Shown piece by piece: positions 53,111 to 62,270 of a stretch of 64,000 nt of DNA (positions are counted from its first letter, which is position 1; each line of letters starts with the position of its first letter). The translations under genes and the position numbers were made by a program. Under the pieces are notes generated by a model, which searched no databases, was not told the DNA's origin, and worked only from the letters and a program-made list of their open reading frames with translations. Source of the DNA: Halioxenophilus aromaticivorans (GTDB taxonomy: Bacteria; Pseudomonadota; Gammaproteobacteria; Pseudomonadales; Cellvibrionaceae); NCBI RefSeq assembly GCF_042850945.1, contig NZ_AP031496.1, positions 5,704,001 through 5,768,000 of the forward strand. The letters are read 5' to 3'.

Positions 53111-54685
53111 ATGACCACACACAATCGATCTTTTGCACCAACATCAAAACAACCCATGGCCAAATTGTTACCCATCGCCGCCACCGTTTTACTTTGCGCC
53201 TGCGGAGGTGGTGGCGGTGGTAGCAATTCTTCCAACAGCAGCAACACTGGCAACACCCCAGATAACACCACAGGCAATAACGACAGCATAGCCGCACAAT
53301 ACCAAGGCACTTGGTTGGCCGAGGCCTACGGCAGCGCGTTTAAAATTGAAGACGACTCACTGGCACTGTACCGCTTTACCAATAACTATTGTTTTTTAGA
53401 AGAGCAGTTTAGCCAAATCGATAACGAAGACGTGCAGCGCGCGTTAAGAATTAATGACAGCGGCCAGATGGAGTGGTATTCACAAAACGGCGACGCCGAT
53501 TTTGGCGCGCCATCTCATCCCTATAATGCGGCCAGTGATTTACCCGCGGCCTGCCTGGACGGTTTAGAACCGGTACTTGGCCAAGCCGGCTACGATAATA
53601 GTGCGGCCTATGTGTACGACGTATTTAGGGATATTTTTAGCCAGTACTTTGTGGACTTAGAAAAAGTCGGCGCTACTTGGCATTCCCTGGCCGACGAGCT
53701 TCGCTATCAACTGCCAGAAAGCGCCGACGATGACGGGTTGATTGCCGCCCTGGATGCCCTGTTGGCGCCCTTGGCCGACACCCACAACTACGTGGAACTG
53801 CCCAACGGCCAAAGCCTGCGCAGCTTTACCAAGCCCACACTGGACCAAGTGCTGATCAGCGAAGCATTACAGCTGCTGGGCATCACCACGCCGGTGAACG
53901 CCAATGACCTCACCAGCCAGCAAATCGACGATATCACCTATTATGTGGACTCGGAGCTAGAACTGATTGAGGCCATCACTTTGAATTACGCCGAGCAACC
54001 GGAGGACATTCAGCGCTCGGATAACGGCTTAGTGACGTGGTTTAGCAACCAGGGCATCGGCTATTTACACATTGCCGCCATGACAGGCTACGGCGATGAC
54101 GACGCGGCAGAGCTGGATGACCTGGCCAGCACCGAAAGCGCCATCGATCATATCGACGCCATCATGGACCAAGCCCTCACCGATTTAGCCGATGTGAGCG
54201 CGTTGATTATCGATGTGCGCACCAATGGTGGCGGCAATGACTATATCAGCTTGGCCATCGCCAGCCGCTTCGCGCAACAGGATGTGCTCGCCTACCGCAA
54301 GCAAGCACGCCTGGGAAGTGCGCGCACCGAGCCCATGGATGTGGTCATCAGCCCCCGTGGTAACATGACCTATGCCGGCCCGGTATACCTATTGGTGTCG
54401 CCCAACACGGTGTCGGCTGCGGAAACCTTTACCTTGGCGATGTCAGCCATGAGCCAGGTCACCCTGGTAGGGGAAGCCACCCACGGCGCCTTTTCCGATG
54501 TGCTGGAATGGACTCTGCCCAACGGCCTGCATATTGGTTTATCCAACGAGTTTTACCTCACCCCCGAAGGTCAATGGCTGGAGGGCCAGGGCGTACCGGT
54601 AGATATTACGGTGCCAAGCTTCAGCCTAGAGGCCCGTGCCAACCATCAAGATGACGCCATAGAAGCCGTGCTGGAGCAGCTTTAA
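53111..54685 (+). CDS. S41 (C-terminal-processing-like) peptidase, lipoprotein
   Basis: ATG 53111 has AAGG 8 bases upstream; ATG 53156 would give a shorter start to the same lipoprotein signal (ATVLLCACGGGG). The 524-aa product has a Gly/Ser/Asn linker, a helical region and an S41 core: GIGYLHIAAMTGYG, ALIIDVRTNGGGNDYISLA and the nucleophile segment SPNTVSAAETFTLAM (Ser near residue 435). The usual PDZ domain is not seen. It probably is an envelope serine protease of the tail-specific type. Confidence 0.85.
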   Translation: MTTHNRSFAPTSKQPMAKLLPIAATVLLCACGGGGGGSNSSNSSNTGNTPDNTTGNNDSIAAQYQGTWLAEAYGSAFKIEDDSLALYRFTNNYCFLEEQFSQIDNEDVQRALRINDSGQMEWYSQNGDADFGAPSHPYNAASDLPAACLDGLEPVLGQAGYDNSAAYVYDVFRDIFSQYFVDLEKVGATWHSLADELRYQLPESADDDGLIAALDALLAPLADTHNYVELPNGQSLRSFTKPTLDQVLISEALQLLGITTPVNANDLTSQQIDDITYYVDSELELIEAITLNYAEQPEDIQRSDNGLVTWFSNQGIGYLHIAAMTGYGDDDAAELDDLASTESAIDHIDAIMDQALTDLADVSALIIDVRTNGGGNDYISLAIASRFAQQDVLAYRKQARLGSARTEPMDVVISPRGNMTYAGPVYLLVSPNTVSAAETFTLAMSAMSQVTLVGEATHGAFSDVLEWTLPNGLHIGLSNEFYLTPEGQWLEGQGVPVDITVPSFSLEARANHQDDAIEAVLEQL

Positions 54686-54712
54686 CCGGACTATCCTGTC
54701 AGGTCTTTCTAT

Positions 54713-54738
54713 CCAGCGAGCCACATCTGGCTCGCTGG
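54713..54738. terminator. Perfect hairpin behind the peptidase gene
   Basis: CCAGCGAGCC (54713-54722) and GGCTCGCTGG (54729-54738) form a 10-bp stem with a 6-base loop. No T run follows on the plus strand; still a likely transcription end. Confidence 0.55.
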
Positions 54739-54894
54739 TCAGCAATCCGTAACCGACCGTAAAAATCCCTCTTCTTATAGCGCCAAAAGGAGCTAATTGG
54801 CGTGCCAACCTTAGAAACTGTTCTATAGTTAATCGGGTATAGCGTTAATTTTGATCGAGTTGCGGCCCATCTTGGCCGTGTTCAGAGATTTTAT

Positions 54895-56898
54895 ATGGGT
54901 ACACGAGCCAAGATACTGGGAATATATGGGCTACTGCTTGCCACCGGTATCGCCATTTCATCACAGATCTTTTTCTCGGGCCGGGCCATCCAAAAGACCA
55001 CGGATGGCTTGCTTAGCTCGAACGTGCCCCTATTGGCCGACATCGGCGTTATTAAAAGCTCATTAATAGAATACGAGCGCAGCCAATACGAGTACTACGC
55101 CACCACCGACCGTAGCGCCATGCTGCGGCAACAGGCCTCCAGCTACCCCCGTTTAAAAGCGGCGCAAAAACACATTGCCACATTGATACCCAACGAGGCA
55201 CGCATTGCGTTAGTGAGCAATCACATAGACTCCATGGTGGCACTAAGCACAGAGCTAGACGGCGTGTTATCACCGCGCCAAGTCGACTGGGATAAAGCAC
55301 GCCACTTATTGGGAGACATCACCTCCGCTAACCAACGTGTATTACCGCTGCTGAATGATTTAGAGCGAGAATCCCAGGCGGCGCTGCTCGGCACCTCGGA
55401 TTTGGTCAGTGCCAGCACCGGCGTTACCGCCAAAATGGTGTTTGCGTTTTGTTTTTTGGTGGTCATCGTCGCCGGCCTAGTGGGTTACTACCTAGAGCGC
55501 TTTATCCGGCTGGCGGCAGACCGGCGCTTTCTAGCCTATTACGACCCGCTCACCAGCCTGCCCAACCGGCAGCAATTTGAATCGGAAACCGAAGATCTAA
55601 GCCCAGTAAACGAAATCGGCATGCTGGGCTTATTTAAATTAGATCGGTTTAATTTGGTGACCGCAGGCCACGGCCTGGCGGTGGGTGATGCCATTATCCA
55701 AGCCACGGCGCTGCGCATCCAAAAACACCTACCCACCGGCGGCCAACTGTTCCGCTTCGAAGGTGCCACCTTTGCCGTGCTGCTGCCCTTTTTACCGCAC
55801 AAAAGTTGGTTTGAAGAATTTATCCAAAGCTTTGAACAGCCGTTACAGGCGCAACACGCGGAATTTTATTTGTCTATCAGTGTGGGTTACTGCGTGGTAC
55901 CCGACGATGGCGAAGACTACCACTCGCTCATGAAAAACGCTGATGCGTGTTTATCCCGCGTTAGCAGTGAGGGCGGCAATGCCTATCGCCGCTACACACC
56001 GGATTTATACCAGCTTGAACAAACCTGGTTCACCCTGGAAAACGAACTGCGCGAGGCCATCAACGACCATCAATTACAGTTGTATTATCAACCTCAGGTG
56101 GACGCCAAAAGCCTAGAAATTATCGGCATGGAGGCGTTGATCCGCTGGCACAGCCCAGAGCGTGGCATGGTATCGCCAGCCTCGTTTATTCCGCTGGCCG
56201 AGCAAACCGGTTTAATTGTGAAAATAGGCGATTGGGTACTGCGCGAGGCCTGTAAGCAAGCTTTGCTGTGGCATAAGGCGTTTGAGCAAGATTGCGTGGT
56301 GGCGGTAAACATTTCGCCCAAGCAATTTATTCACCCAGACTTTGTTGCATCGGTACGGCAAGCCCTACAAGAAACCCGTGTCCCCCCGCACTTAATTGAG
56401 CTGGAAATTACCGAGGGGGTGATGATGGAAAACACCGAACAGAGCATCGATATATTAAACCAGTTGAAAGGGTTGGGACTATTGCTCTCCATTGATGATT
56501 TTGGCACCGGGTATTCATCGCTGGTGTATTTAAAACGGTTTAACATCGACAAACTCAAAGTAGACCAAGCGTTTATTCGTAACCTGGGCACCGACCCGAA
56601 AGACGAAGCCATTGTCCGGACTATTATCGACATGGCTCAGAATTTAAATCTAAGCGTGATTGCCGAGGGCGTTGAAACTTTAGAGCAACAAGAAAAACTG
56701 CAAGTATTTGGCTGCAATGAGCTGCAGGGCTATTTAATTTCCAAACCCAAACCTGCCAACGAGTTAGTCCACTTTTTTAAACCCTTGGCAGGGCAACACC
56801 ATGGCAAGGCCAGCCGCGCACAACCTAAAGAAAACTCAATACAAAACAAAAACACCGGTATAGCCGCAAAACCGTTCCAGCGAAAAGATTGCGGATAG
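54895..56898 (+). CDS. Membrane GGDEF(degenerate)-EAL protein, c-di-GMP phosphodiesterase
   Basis: The 667-aa protein has TM helices near residues 8-25 and 180-200 framing a helical periplasmic sensor. The GGDEF domain (YDPLTSLPNR onward) has FEGAT (~residue 288) in place of GGDEF, so cyclase activity is excluded. The EAL domain is intact: MEALIRWHSPERG (~residue 412), EITEGVMMEN, IDDFGTGYSSLVYL and KVDQAFIRNL. It should hydrolyse c-di-GMP and thus favour motility over biofilm. The C-terminal ~35 residues are a basic, low-complexity tail. Confidence 0.9.
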   Translation: MGTRAKILGIYGLLLATGIAISSQIFFSGRAIQKTTDGLLSSNVPLLADIGVIKSSLIEYERSQYEYYATTDRSAMLRQQASSYPRLKAAQKHIATLIPNEARIALVSNHIDSMVALSTELDGVLSPRQVDWDKARHLLGDITSANQRVLPLLNDLERESQAALLGTSDLVSASTGVTAKMVFAFCFLVVIVAGLVGYYLERFIRLAADRRFLAYYDPLTSLPNRQQFESETEDLSPVNEIGMLGLFKLDRFNLVTAGHGLAVGDAIIQATALRIQKHLPTGGQLFRFEGATFAVLLPFLPHKSWFEEFIQSFEQPLQAQHAEFYLSISVGYCVVPDDGEDYHSLMKNADACLSRVSSEGGNAYRRYTPDLYQLEQTWFTLENELREAINDHQLQLYYQPQVDAKSLEIIGMEALIRWHSPERGMVSPASFIPLAEQTGLIVKIGDWVLREACKQALLWHKAFEQDCVVAVNISPKQFIHPDFVASVRQALQETRVPPHLIELEITEGVMMENTEQSIDILNQLKGLGLLLSIDDFGTGYSSLVYLKRFNIDKLKVDQAFIRNLGTDPKDEAIVRTIIDMAQNLNLSVIAEGVETLEQQEKLQVFGCNELQGYLISKPKPANELVHFFKPLAGQHHGKASRAQPKENSIQNKNTGIAAKPFQRKDCG

Positions 56899-57217
56899 CA
56901 AACCCTAGCGCTTTCGCCTTGCCAAAAATACATCCCCCGGTTTAAACAACCCAAGCCAAATTGTTGGATAGTAATTCACTCTATAAAATCCTGCGTTAAA
57001 AACTGCCACTCGATAACAATTTATCGCCGCTTTTTATTTTAGTGGTAATAATATGTGATACCTTCTGTGGAGCAATGGTGGACAAATGATATCAACTTGC
57101 TCGATTTATTTCGGTTCGCATCCAACTTCGTCCGGCGAATCGGTAGAGCCGGTGATTTAATAAAACGAGCCCGTGTTCCGCCAGAAAAATTAATCATAAT
57201 AATTAGAGATAGCACAG
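56899..57217. other. Non-coding gap before the MFS gene
   Basis: There is no supported gene or element. A 68-codon frame (57055-57261) overlaps the MFS start in another frame and is not credible. Confidence 0.35.
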
Positions 57218-58492
57218 GTGCAGCAAAACTCCCCTTCGGCCAAACAAGAGTGGCAAAATAATTGGACGCTGGTGCTGGCCGCCTCGCTCGGATTTTCTTT
57301 TTTTACGGTATTGTTGGCAGCCACCGGGCTGTTTATGGGGCCACTGGCCGAGGAGTTTGGCTGGAGCCGAACCTTACTCTCCTCCGGCCCCTCCATTGCC
57401 ACCATTATGACGGCACTGCTAGGCCCGTTTTTAGGCATGTTAATTGACCGCTTTGGCACCCGCCGGGTGGCTTTGCCCGGTCTGCTGTTAACCACCGCCT
57501 CCATTGCTTCCTTCAGTTTGCTCAATGGCACCCAGGCCCAGTGGATTATGCTGTGGGTGATTTTTGGAGTGGTGTCGGTGACCATTAAGTCCACCGCTTG
57601 GACCACCGCCGTGGTAGGTGTGTTTCAAACCTCACGCGGGTTGGCTTTGGGTTTAACCTTAGCCGGCACCGCGGTAGCGCAAAGCGTGGTGCCGCCGCTG
57701 GGTAATTTTTTGGTCACCGAGTTTGGCTGGCGTGCCGGATTTGTGTGGCTCGCACTGGGTTGGGGTGGAATCACTTTTATTATGTGTGTGCTCTTTTTAT
57801 ACGACTTACGCGACCGCCAGCGCACCCAGGCCAAACAAACCTCTAGCCAGGCCAGTGCTTCTACCGCCTCTCAAACACCATTGCCAGGCCTAACCATCCC
57901 CCAAGCCTGGCGAGATTCCGCCCTGTGGCGGCTGGCCATTTCCAACTTTGTGGTCATGATGTTAACTATGGGCTTGTCGGTGCACTTGTTTCCGATTCTT
58001 ACCGAGGCCGGCGTATCGCGCGCTAACGCCGCCTGGCTGGTGGGTTTGGCCGGTTTGGCAGGCATTGCCGGCAAGCTAATCACCGGTGTTCTATTGGATC
58101 GGTATCGGCCCAATTGGGTGGGTGGGCTCACCCTGGCCGCAGCCTCAGTGACCTTTGCTCTGCTACTGGACGGCATTCGCTCGCCGGGGCTCATCTTGTT
58201 TGCTCTGCTGGTAAACGGCTATGCAGCCGGCACCAAAACCCACATCACCGGCTTCCTTACCGCCAGCTACGCTGGCATGAAAAACTTCGGCACCATCTAT
58301 GGGGTTATGGCCTCTCTGATGGCTCTGGCCGCGGGCATGGGGCCAATGCTAGCGGGTTTAATCTACGACGGTACGGGTGACTACCGCTGGTTTTTAATCG
58401 CCGGGGCAGTGGGATGTGCTTTGGGTGGGGTGTTGATTATGAGCATGCCGCGATACCCCGATTGGCAGCAAGCCGAAACGTCTGAACAGTAG
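57218..58492 (+). CDS. Major facilitator superfamily transporter
   Basis: The 424-aa protein starts at GTG and has twelve TM helices in two halves divided by a hydrophilic loop (residues ~195-225, QTSSQASASTASQT). The loop-2 motif reads GMLIDRFGTRRVALPG, as in the MFS consensus G-x-L-x-D-R-x-G-x-R-R, and its second-half counterpart is GVLLDRYRPNWVGG. The type resembles monocarboxylate or oxalate/formate transporters. The substrate is unknown; no metabolic neighbours help. Confidence 0.8.
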   Translation: MQQNSPSAKQEWQNNWTLVLAASLGFSFFTVLLAATGLFMGPLAEEFGWSRTLLSSGPSIATIMTALLGPFLGMLIDRFGTRRVALPGLLLTTASIASFSLLNGTQAQWIMLWVIFGVVSVTIKSTAWTTAVVGVFQTSRGLALGLTLAGTAVAQSVVPPLGNFLVTEFGWRAGFVWLALGWGGITFIMCVLFLYDLRDRQRTQAKQTSSQASASTASQTPLPGLTIPQAWRDSALWRLAISNFVVMMLTMGLSVHLFPILTEAGVSRANAAWLVGLAGLAGIAGKLITGVLLDRYRPNWVGGLTLAAASVTFALLLDGIRSPGLILFALLVNGYAAGTKTHITGFLTASYAGMKNFGTIYGVMASLMALAAGMGPMLAGLIYDGTGDYRWFLIAGAVGCALGGVLIMSMPRYPDWQQAETSEQ

Positions 58493-58813
58493 ATATATTG
58501 CTCAGCAGAATAACTAACCAAAGACTTGCTTAACCGGGGAAATAACCCGCATTTAGGTGCGGTTAGTTCCGCCGCACATTGGTGATATAAACGCCATATT
58601 TTCTGCTTTAGCGGCCATTTTACGGTTGGCGTTAACAAACCGCTTACATTCATTCCGAGGGCGGTGTACAGTTCGTTAACACACTGCGCATTGGCCCTGG
58701 AAGAGTCGCGTTTATCGTCTTTATGCGTAAACAAACGTCTTTATACGCCACTGCAAATACAAAACGAACGCCGGGAGCGTTAGTTGCCAGCCGAGGCAAC
58801 TGAATGGATACCC
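58493..58813. other. Non-coding gap
   Basis: These ~320 bases contain no gene or signal that I can support. Confidence 0.35.
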
Positions 58814-59731
58814 ATGAACAACATCACCACCGCGATCAGCGCCTTAGTGTTAAGCGCGCTTGCTGCTCTGCCCTCAGCTGTTTTCGCTGCCGGGCCAAGT
58901 AGTGGTGTAGTGTATTCCGGCGATCTGCAGTTTAACCTGGGTTACGGTGAAGAAATCGCCGCCAATGAGGCCGATCAAAAGCTCACCGCCGAAGGTCAAA
59001 CCAATTTACTCAACGATGGTTTTAAGCTGGTGTTGCCGCTGGATTCCATGGGCACCAACACCAGCACCGCCACACTAGACCCAGCGCTAATGGGCGCCAT
59101 GGGGTTATCCGCAGAGTTTGTGTCGGCGGACATCAGCCAAAATTTTCAGCCATTAGCCGTGGGCCTTAGTCACACCAGCCTGGAGGCAAACTACCTGGGC
59201 GATCAATTTTTATCACTCAAGCAGTGGTCGCCCCACCTTACCGGATTTATTGGTGAAAACGTTTCGGTACGCACGGATTACACTCAGTCTCAGAAAAGCT
59301 TGGGCGGCCGCCCCGGCCGGGACGCCAATGTAGACTCATTGGGAGCCAACATCTCTTGGTTTATCAACGGCGCCAAGGCTTACTTTTCCCTGGGTGCCAA
59401 ATACGACACCGAAGACGCGGTGGACCCAGAGCACGACTTCAACGCCAATACCATTAAGCTCAAACTGGCCAAGCATTTCCCGTTTATGACGCGCAGCGGC
59501 ATCATAAAATTGGGCGCCAGCTACGAGCAGCGGCTGTACAAAAACGGCATTTCTGAACTGGGCGAGCCCAGGGAAGAAGGCCGAACCCGTTACCAGGCCG
59601 AGTTGGAGTTGCCTCTTACTCAGCAGTTACAATTGATTGTGAATGCCGAGTTCGCCGACCACGAGTCTAATTTCGCCGAAGCCGAAAACACCAAGTACGT
59701 GACGGGCGCCGAGTTAAACTTCAGTTTCTAG
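58814..59731 (+). CDS. Outer-membrane protein, beta-barrel-like
   Basis: ATG 58814 gives a standard signal peptide (ISALVLSALAALPSAVFAAG); the open frame begins at 58784. The 305-aa protein consists of alternating strands (YFSLGAKYDTED, GIIKLGASYEQRLY, RYQAELELPLTQQLQLIVN) and ends with YVTGAELNFSF, the C-terminal aromatic barrel signature. Family not recognised. The next gene starts 18 bases after the stop. Confidence 0.65.
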   Translation: MNNITTAISALVLSALAALPSAVFAAGPSSGVVYSGDLQFNLGYGEEIAANEADQKLTAEGQTNLLNDGFKLVLPLDSMGTNTSTATLDPALMGAMGLSAEFVSADISQNFQPLAVGLSHTSLEANYLGDQFLSLKQWSPHLTGFIGENVSVRTDYTQSQKSLGGRPGRDANVDSLGANISWFINGAKAYFSLGAKYDTEDAVDPEHDFNANTIKLKLAKHFPFMTRSGIIKLGASYEQRLYKNGISELGEPREEGRTRYQAELELPLTQQLQLIVNAEFADHESNFAEAENTKYVTGAELNFSF

Positions 59732-59749
59732 CCCCACCGCAGTAGTCCC

Positions 59750-60211
59750 ATGCCCAATATCTATCACGCCCCAGAATCGCACCGGGTTAGCGAACACACC
59801 ACCGACTGGCAAAAAACCAATTGGTGGCTGCTGGGTGTGGCGCTGCTCATCGCCTACCTCGGGGTAACCTACTTATCTTCCTTTGTTAACAATCTACTGG
59901 TGCATCTTTGGGTGGAGCCAACCTCGGTGCTCTACTGGCCGGTACGCTTAACCAGCGATTTATTGCAAAGCTCAGGTTACTTGTTTATTGCCGGAGTGTT
60001 ATTGGCCCGTGCCACCCACCGCTGGCGCTATTGGGTGTGTGCCACGGTGTGCGCTTTTTTTATGGTAAACACTTTCCGCATTATTGGCTGGCACCATATT
60101 ATTTTTGAGATGTGCGACTACCACTGGTACGACATTCTAAGCGTGATTAAAACGCCCGTTGCGCTTTTTGGCGGGTGTGTGGTGGGCAGCAAAATGAGAC
60201 AAATGCCATAA
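59750..60211 (+). CDS. Hypothetical four-TM membrane protein
   Basis: The 153-aa protein has hydrophobic segments at about residues 27-47, 60-88, 95-112 and 130-147. WHHIIFEMCDYHWYD is an unusual His/Cys/Trp-rich loop that might bind metal. It lies 18 bases behind the barrel gene and is probably cotranscribed. No family recognised. Confidence 0.6.
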   Translation: MPNIYHAPESHRVSEHTTDWQKTNWWLLGVALLIAYLGVTYLSSFVNNLLVHLWVEPTSVLYWPVRLTSDLLQSSGYLFIAGVLLARATHRWRYWVCATVCAFFMVNTFRIIGWHHIIFEMCDYHWYDILSVIKTPVALFGGCVVGSKMRQMP

Positions 60212-60318
60212 TCCTTTGCCCCCCTGCCGACGCCGTTAAAAGCGCTGTTCTTCCGCGTCGTTTCGCTCTAGAGTTTGAGCTGTTAATCTGGCCTCGGTGA
60301 TCACTGTAGGCCCAAACC

Positions 60319-60356
60319 GCACAGACGCACAGACGCACAGACGCACAGACGCACAG
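60319..60356 (+). repeat. 8-bp tandem repeat, 4.75 units of GCACAGAC
   Basis: Four exact units plus GCACAG run directly into the ribosome binding site (AGGAAGGAG) of the copper-storage gene. Such an array can change length by slippage and alter promoter-to-start spacing or leader structure. Confidence 0.9.
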
Positions 60357-60370
60357 GAAGGAGACCGCAA

Positions 60371-60847
60371 ATGACAAGCTTGAAAAGTATTTCAGACGTT
60401 AACGGTGTAAAGCGGCGCAGCTTTATTGCCATGGCCGCCTTCGCCGGAGTTGTTGCCGTGCCGGTCGGCGCTAGGGAAACCAAGCACGACATGCACAAAC
60501 ATCACGCCGGCCATTCTAAAAATGCTGGCCTAGTGGATGCCGCCATAGATTGCTCCAAGAACGCTATGGTTTGCCGCAATCACTGCATTGACTTGTTGCA
60601 AAGCGGCGATGTCACTCTGAGCGACTGCCTCTCTGTGGTAAACGACACCATCGCCATGTGTGATTCTCTGGCTCAGCTGGCCTCTTCAGAATCTGCCCAT
60701 CTGCCATTAATGGAAAAAGCCTGCTTAGCCGTCTGTAAAGACTGCCAAAAGCAATGTGATAAACACAAAGACCACCACCGAGTGTGTAAAGACTGCATGG
60801 AATCTTGCTCAGAACTCATCGGCTTGCTGGAATCCCGCTTGGGCTAA
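60371..60847 (+). CDS. Csp1-like four-helix-bundle copper storage protein
   Basis: The 158-aa protein has a twin-arginine signal (KRRSFIAMAAFAGVVAVPVG), so it is exported folded. The mature four-helix bundle has 12 cysteines, many in CxxxC or CxxC pairs (CRNHC, CLAVCKDC, CKDCMESC), and a His-rich N-terminus (HDMHKHHAGH). This matches Csp1, which stores many Cu(I) ions inside the bundle. GGAAGGAG lies 8 bases before ATG, right behind an 8-bp tandem repeat. Confidence 0.85.
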   Translation: MTSLKSISDVNGVKRRSFIAMAAFAGVVAVPVGARETKHDMHKHHAGHSKNAGLVDAAIDCSKNAMVCRNHCIDLLQSGDVTLSDCLSVVNDTIAMCDSLAQLASSESAHLPLMEKACLAVCKDCQKQCDKHKDHHRVCKDCMESCSELIGLLESRLG

Positions 60848-60859
60848 ACCGCCAATACC

Positions 60860-61414
60860 TCAACCGGCGTTATTATCGTGTTGCACATAGATTAACTCAT
60901 CGGTGGCAAACCCTAACGCTTTGGCCTTGGCTACGAACTGGTCGATCAGTGCCTGGGGCGGGTTGGGTGTGCGGCTTAAAAACCACAGGTAGGATTTATC
61001 CGGCCCAGAGATAAACGCAAATTGGTAGTCGTCTTGGTCTAGCTCAAACACGATGTATGAGCCGTAAAACGGGCCAAAAAAAGACACTTTTAAAAAGCCG
61101 TGGTCGCTGTCGTTAACAAAATAGGCTTTGCCCTCGGCTTCGTCCCAGGTTTGCTCTTCTGCCGAATAACCGCGATTGATCACCTTTACACCGCCATCAT
61201 CGCGCAGGCTGTATTCAGCCGTCACATTGCTCAGGCCACGCTCAAAGGAGTGATCCAAGCGAGCTATTTCGTACCACTTGCCGAGGTATCGCGGTAATTC
61301 AAAGTTGTTGACGGGTTTTACACCCTCGGGCTGGCTAACACAGCCGGCCAGTGCCGCTAGTAGCACTGCGAGTAAAGGTAAATTTAAGTAGGACGGTAAG
61401 GCGAAAATTTTCAT
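60860..61414 (-). CDS. blc: Bacterial lipocalin (Blc-like lipoprotein)
   Basis: ATG 61414 gives a lipoprotein signal (AVLLAALAGC); the open frame extends to 61537. The 184-aa protein contains the lipocalin signature LGKWYEIARLDHSFERGL, then NRGYSAEEQTWDEAEGKAYF and the late YLWFLSRTPN. It should be an outer-membrane-anchored lipocalin binding lysophospholipids or fatty acids. Convergent with the copper-storage gene, 12 bases between the stops. Confidence 0.9.
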   Translation of the reverse strand: MKIFALPSYLNLPLLAVLLAALAGCVSQPEGVKPVNNFELPRYLGKWYEIARLDHSFERGLSNVTAEYSLRDDGGVKVINRGYSAEEQTWDEAEGKAYFVNDSDHGFLKVSFFGPFYGSYIVFELDQDDYQFAFISGPDKSYLWFLSRTPNPPQALIDQFVAKAKALGFATDELIYVQHDNNAG

Positions 61415-61619
61415 GCGTGGGGCTCTTGTAGCGAAAAAGTCATAGTAAACGTTACAGAAAACGTCATAGAAAAGATCATTGAGAGTAGGGCAACATCGCT
61501 GTATTCGCAGCCTGCGTGTTTGCAGATCTTTTTCCATCAGCTAAGGCCTAGTTCAGCAATCCCCACGCCAACCTCAGATAGCACCTCGCCCAGCATCTCA
61601 CTTAGCACCCCAGATGTGC

Positions 61620-61898
61620 TTACCCACCCGGCCCCACAAACATGCCCACCACCGCGGTGATGACCATGGCGGCCACGCCCCAAAACGCCACTCGACTCAT
61701 GGCGGGTAGTACTCTGGCGCCGCCCACCTTGGCGGATAACCAGCCCAACAATACCAAACTGGCTACGCTGGCCACGGCTACCCACAGTGTCTCGGCGTTG
61801 GCCGGCGCCAGCAAGGCACACAGCAACGGCAGCCCGGCGCCCAGGGTAAACAGCGCGGCAGAGGAGCCTGCCGCCAATAGCGGCCGTTCATGAGGCAT
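61620..61898 (-). pseudogene. VIT1/CCC1 transporter, C-terminal fragment
   Basis: The ~92-residue frame has the final TM helices of a VIT/CCC1 iron/manganese transporter: SSAALFTLGAGLPLLCALL, SVASLVLLGWLSAKVGGARV and the last MVITAVVGMFVG. Full-length proteins have ~230 residues; the N-terminal metal-binding part is missing. The break coincides with the 10-bp repeats at 61901-61930. It is a dead 3' piece left at the edge of the island. Confidence 0.7.
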
Positions 61899-61900
61899 GC

Positions 61901-61930
61901 AAATGTCTAAAAATATCTAGAAATGTCTAA
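61901..61930. repeat. Three 10-bp tandem repeats at a gene-break junction
   Basis: AAATGTCTAA, AAATATCTAG, AAATGTCTAA stand exactly between the VIT fragment and a second gene fragment. Possible recombination scar or remnant binding site. Confidence 0.6.
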
Positions 61931-61931
61931 A

Positions 61932-62105
61932 CTACGGTTTCTTAGACATTCGCCAGGACTTGCCGTCAGGCTCAATGACACCCTCTTGTTTCAAGGCCTG
62001 AAGCAGGTTTTTGACCTTATTATCCTTTTGGGTGGCATCCAGAACATTGGGCAGCTTGTCTAAAAGAAGCCTGTTAATGTCTACACGCTTCGCTGTGCCG
62101 GATTA
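61932..62105 (-). pseudogene. C-terminal winged-helix tail of an AlbA_2/Fic-type DNA-binding protein
   Basis: A ~57-codon frame ends at 61932-61934. It reads AKRVDINRLLLDKLPNVLDA, then TQKDNKVKNLLQALKQEGVI. This is the typical end of Fic-family or RecG-like/AlbA_2 regulators, which close with a small winged helix. A stop codon precedes it and no start exists, so only the tail survives. It is adjacent to the 10-bp repeats and lies downstream of the defence-like operon. Confidence 0.6.
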
Positions 62106-62270
62106 CTTTAAAAAATGAAGGTAAACAATAGTTGTTCTCATTTACACCTAAAATTGCTTGATATTTTGCTAACCGACTACCATAATATCGACACGCTCTT
62201 CGGAGCTGGTTGAACCTTTACCTAGTGTTTTGGTTCGTGGCTGCGCCTCAGTCGCCGTTAAGACTGGGGC
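62106..62270. other. Short non-coding junction at the end of the defence-like operon
   Basis: These ~165 bases lie between the BECR-like stop and the AlbA_2/Fic tail. I see no hairpin terminator or attachment site with confidence. Confidence 0.3.

Noticed and set aside
54895..56898. Diguanylate cyclase activity of the GGDEF-EAL protein
   Set aside because: The GG(D/E)EF site reads FEGAT, which lacks the catalytic residues; only the EAL motif set is complete.
60319..60356. Tandem repeats as a CRISPR array
   Set aside because: Units of 8 bp abut without spacers; it is a simple sequence repeat.
61538..61619. Promoter or small RNA between lipocalin and the VIT fragment
   Set aside because: No hairpin or promoter pair could be supported by eye.
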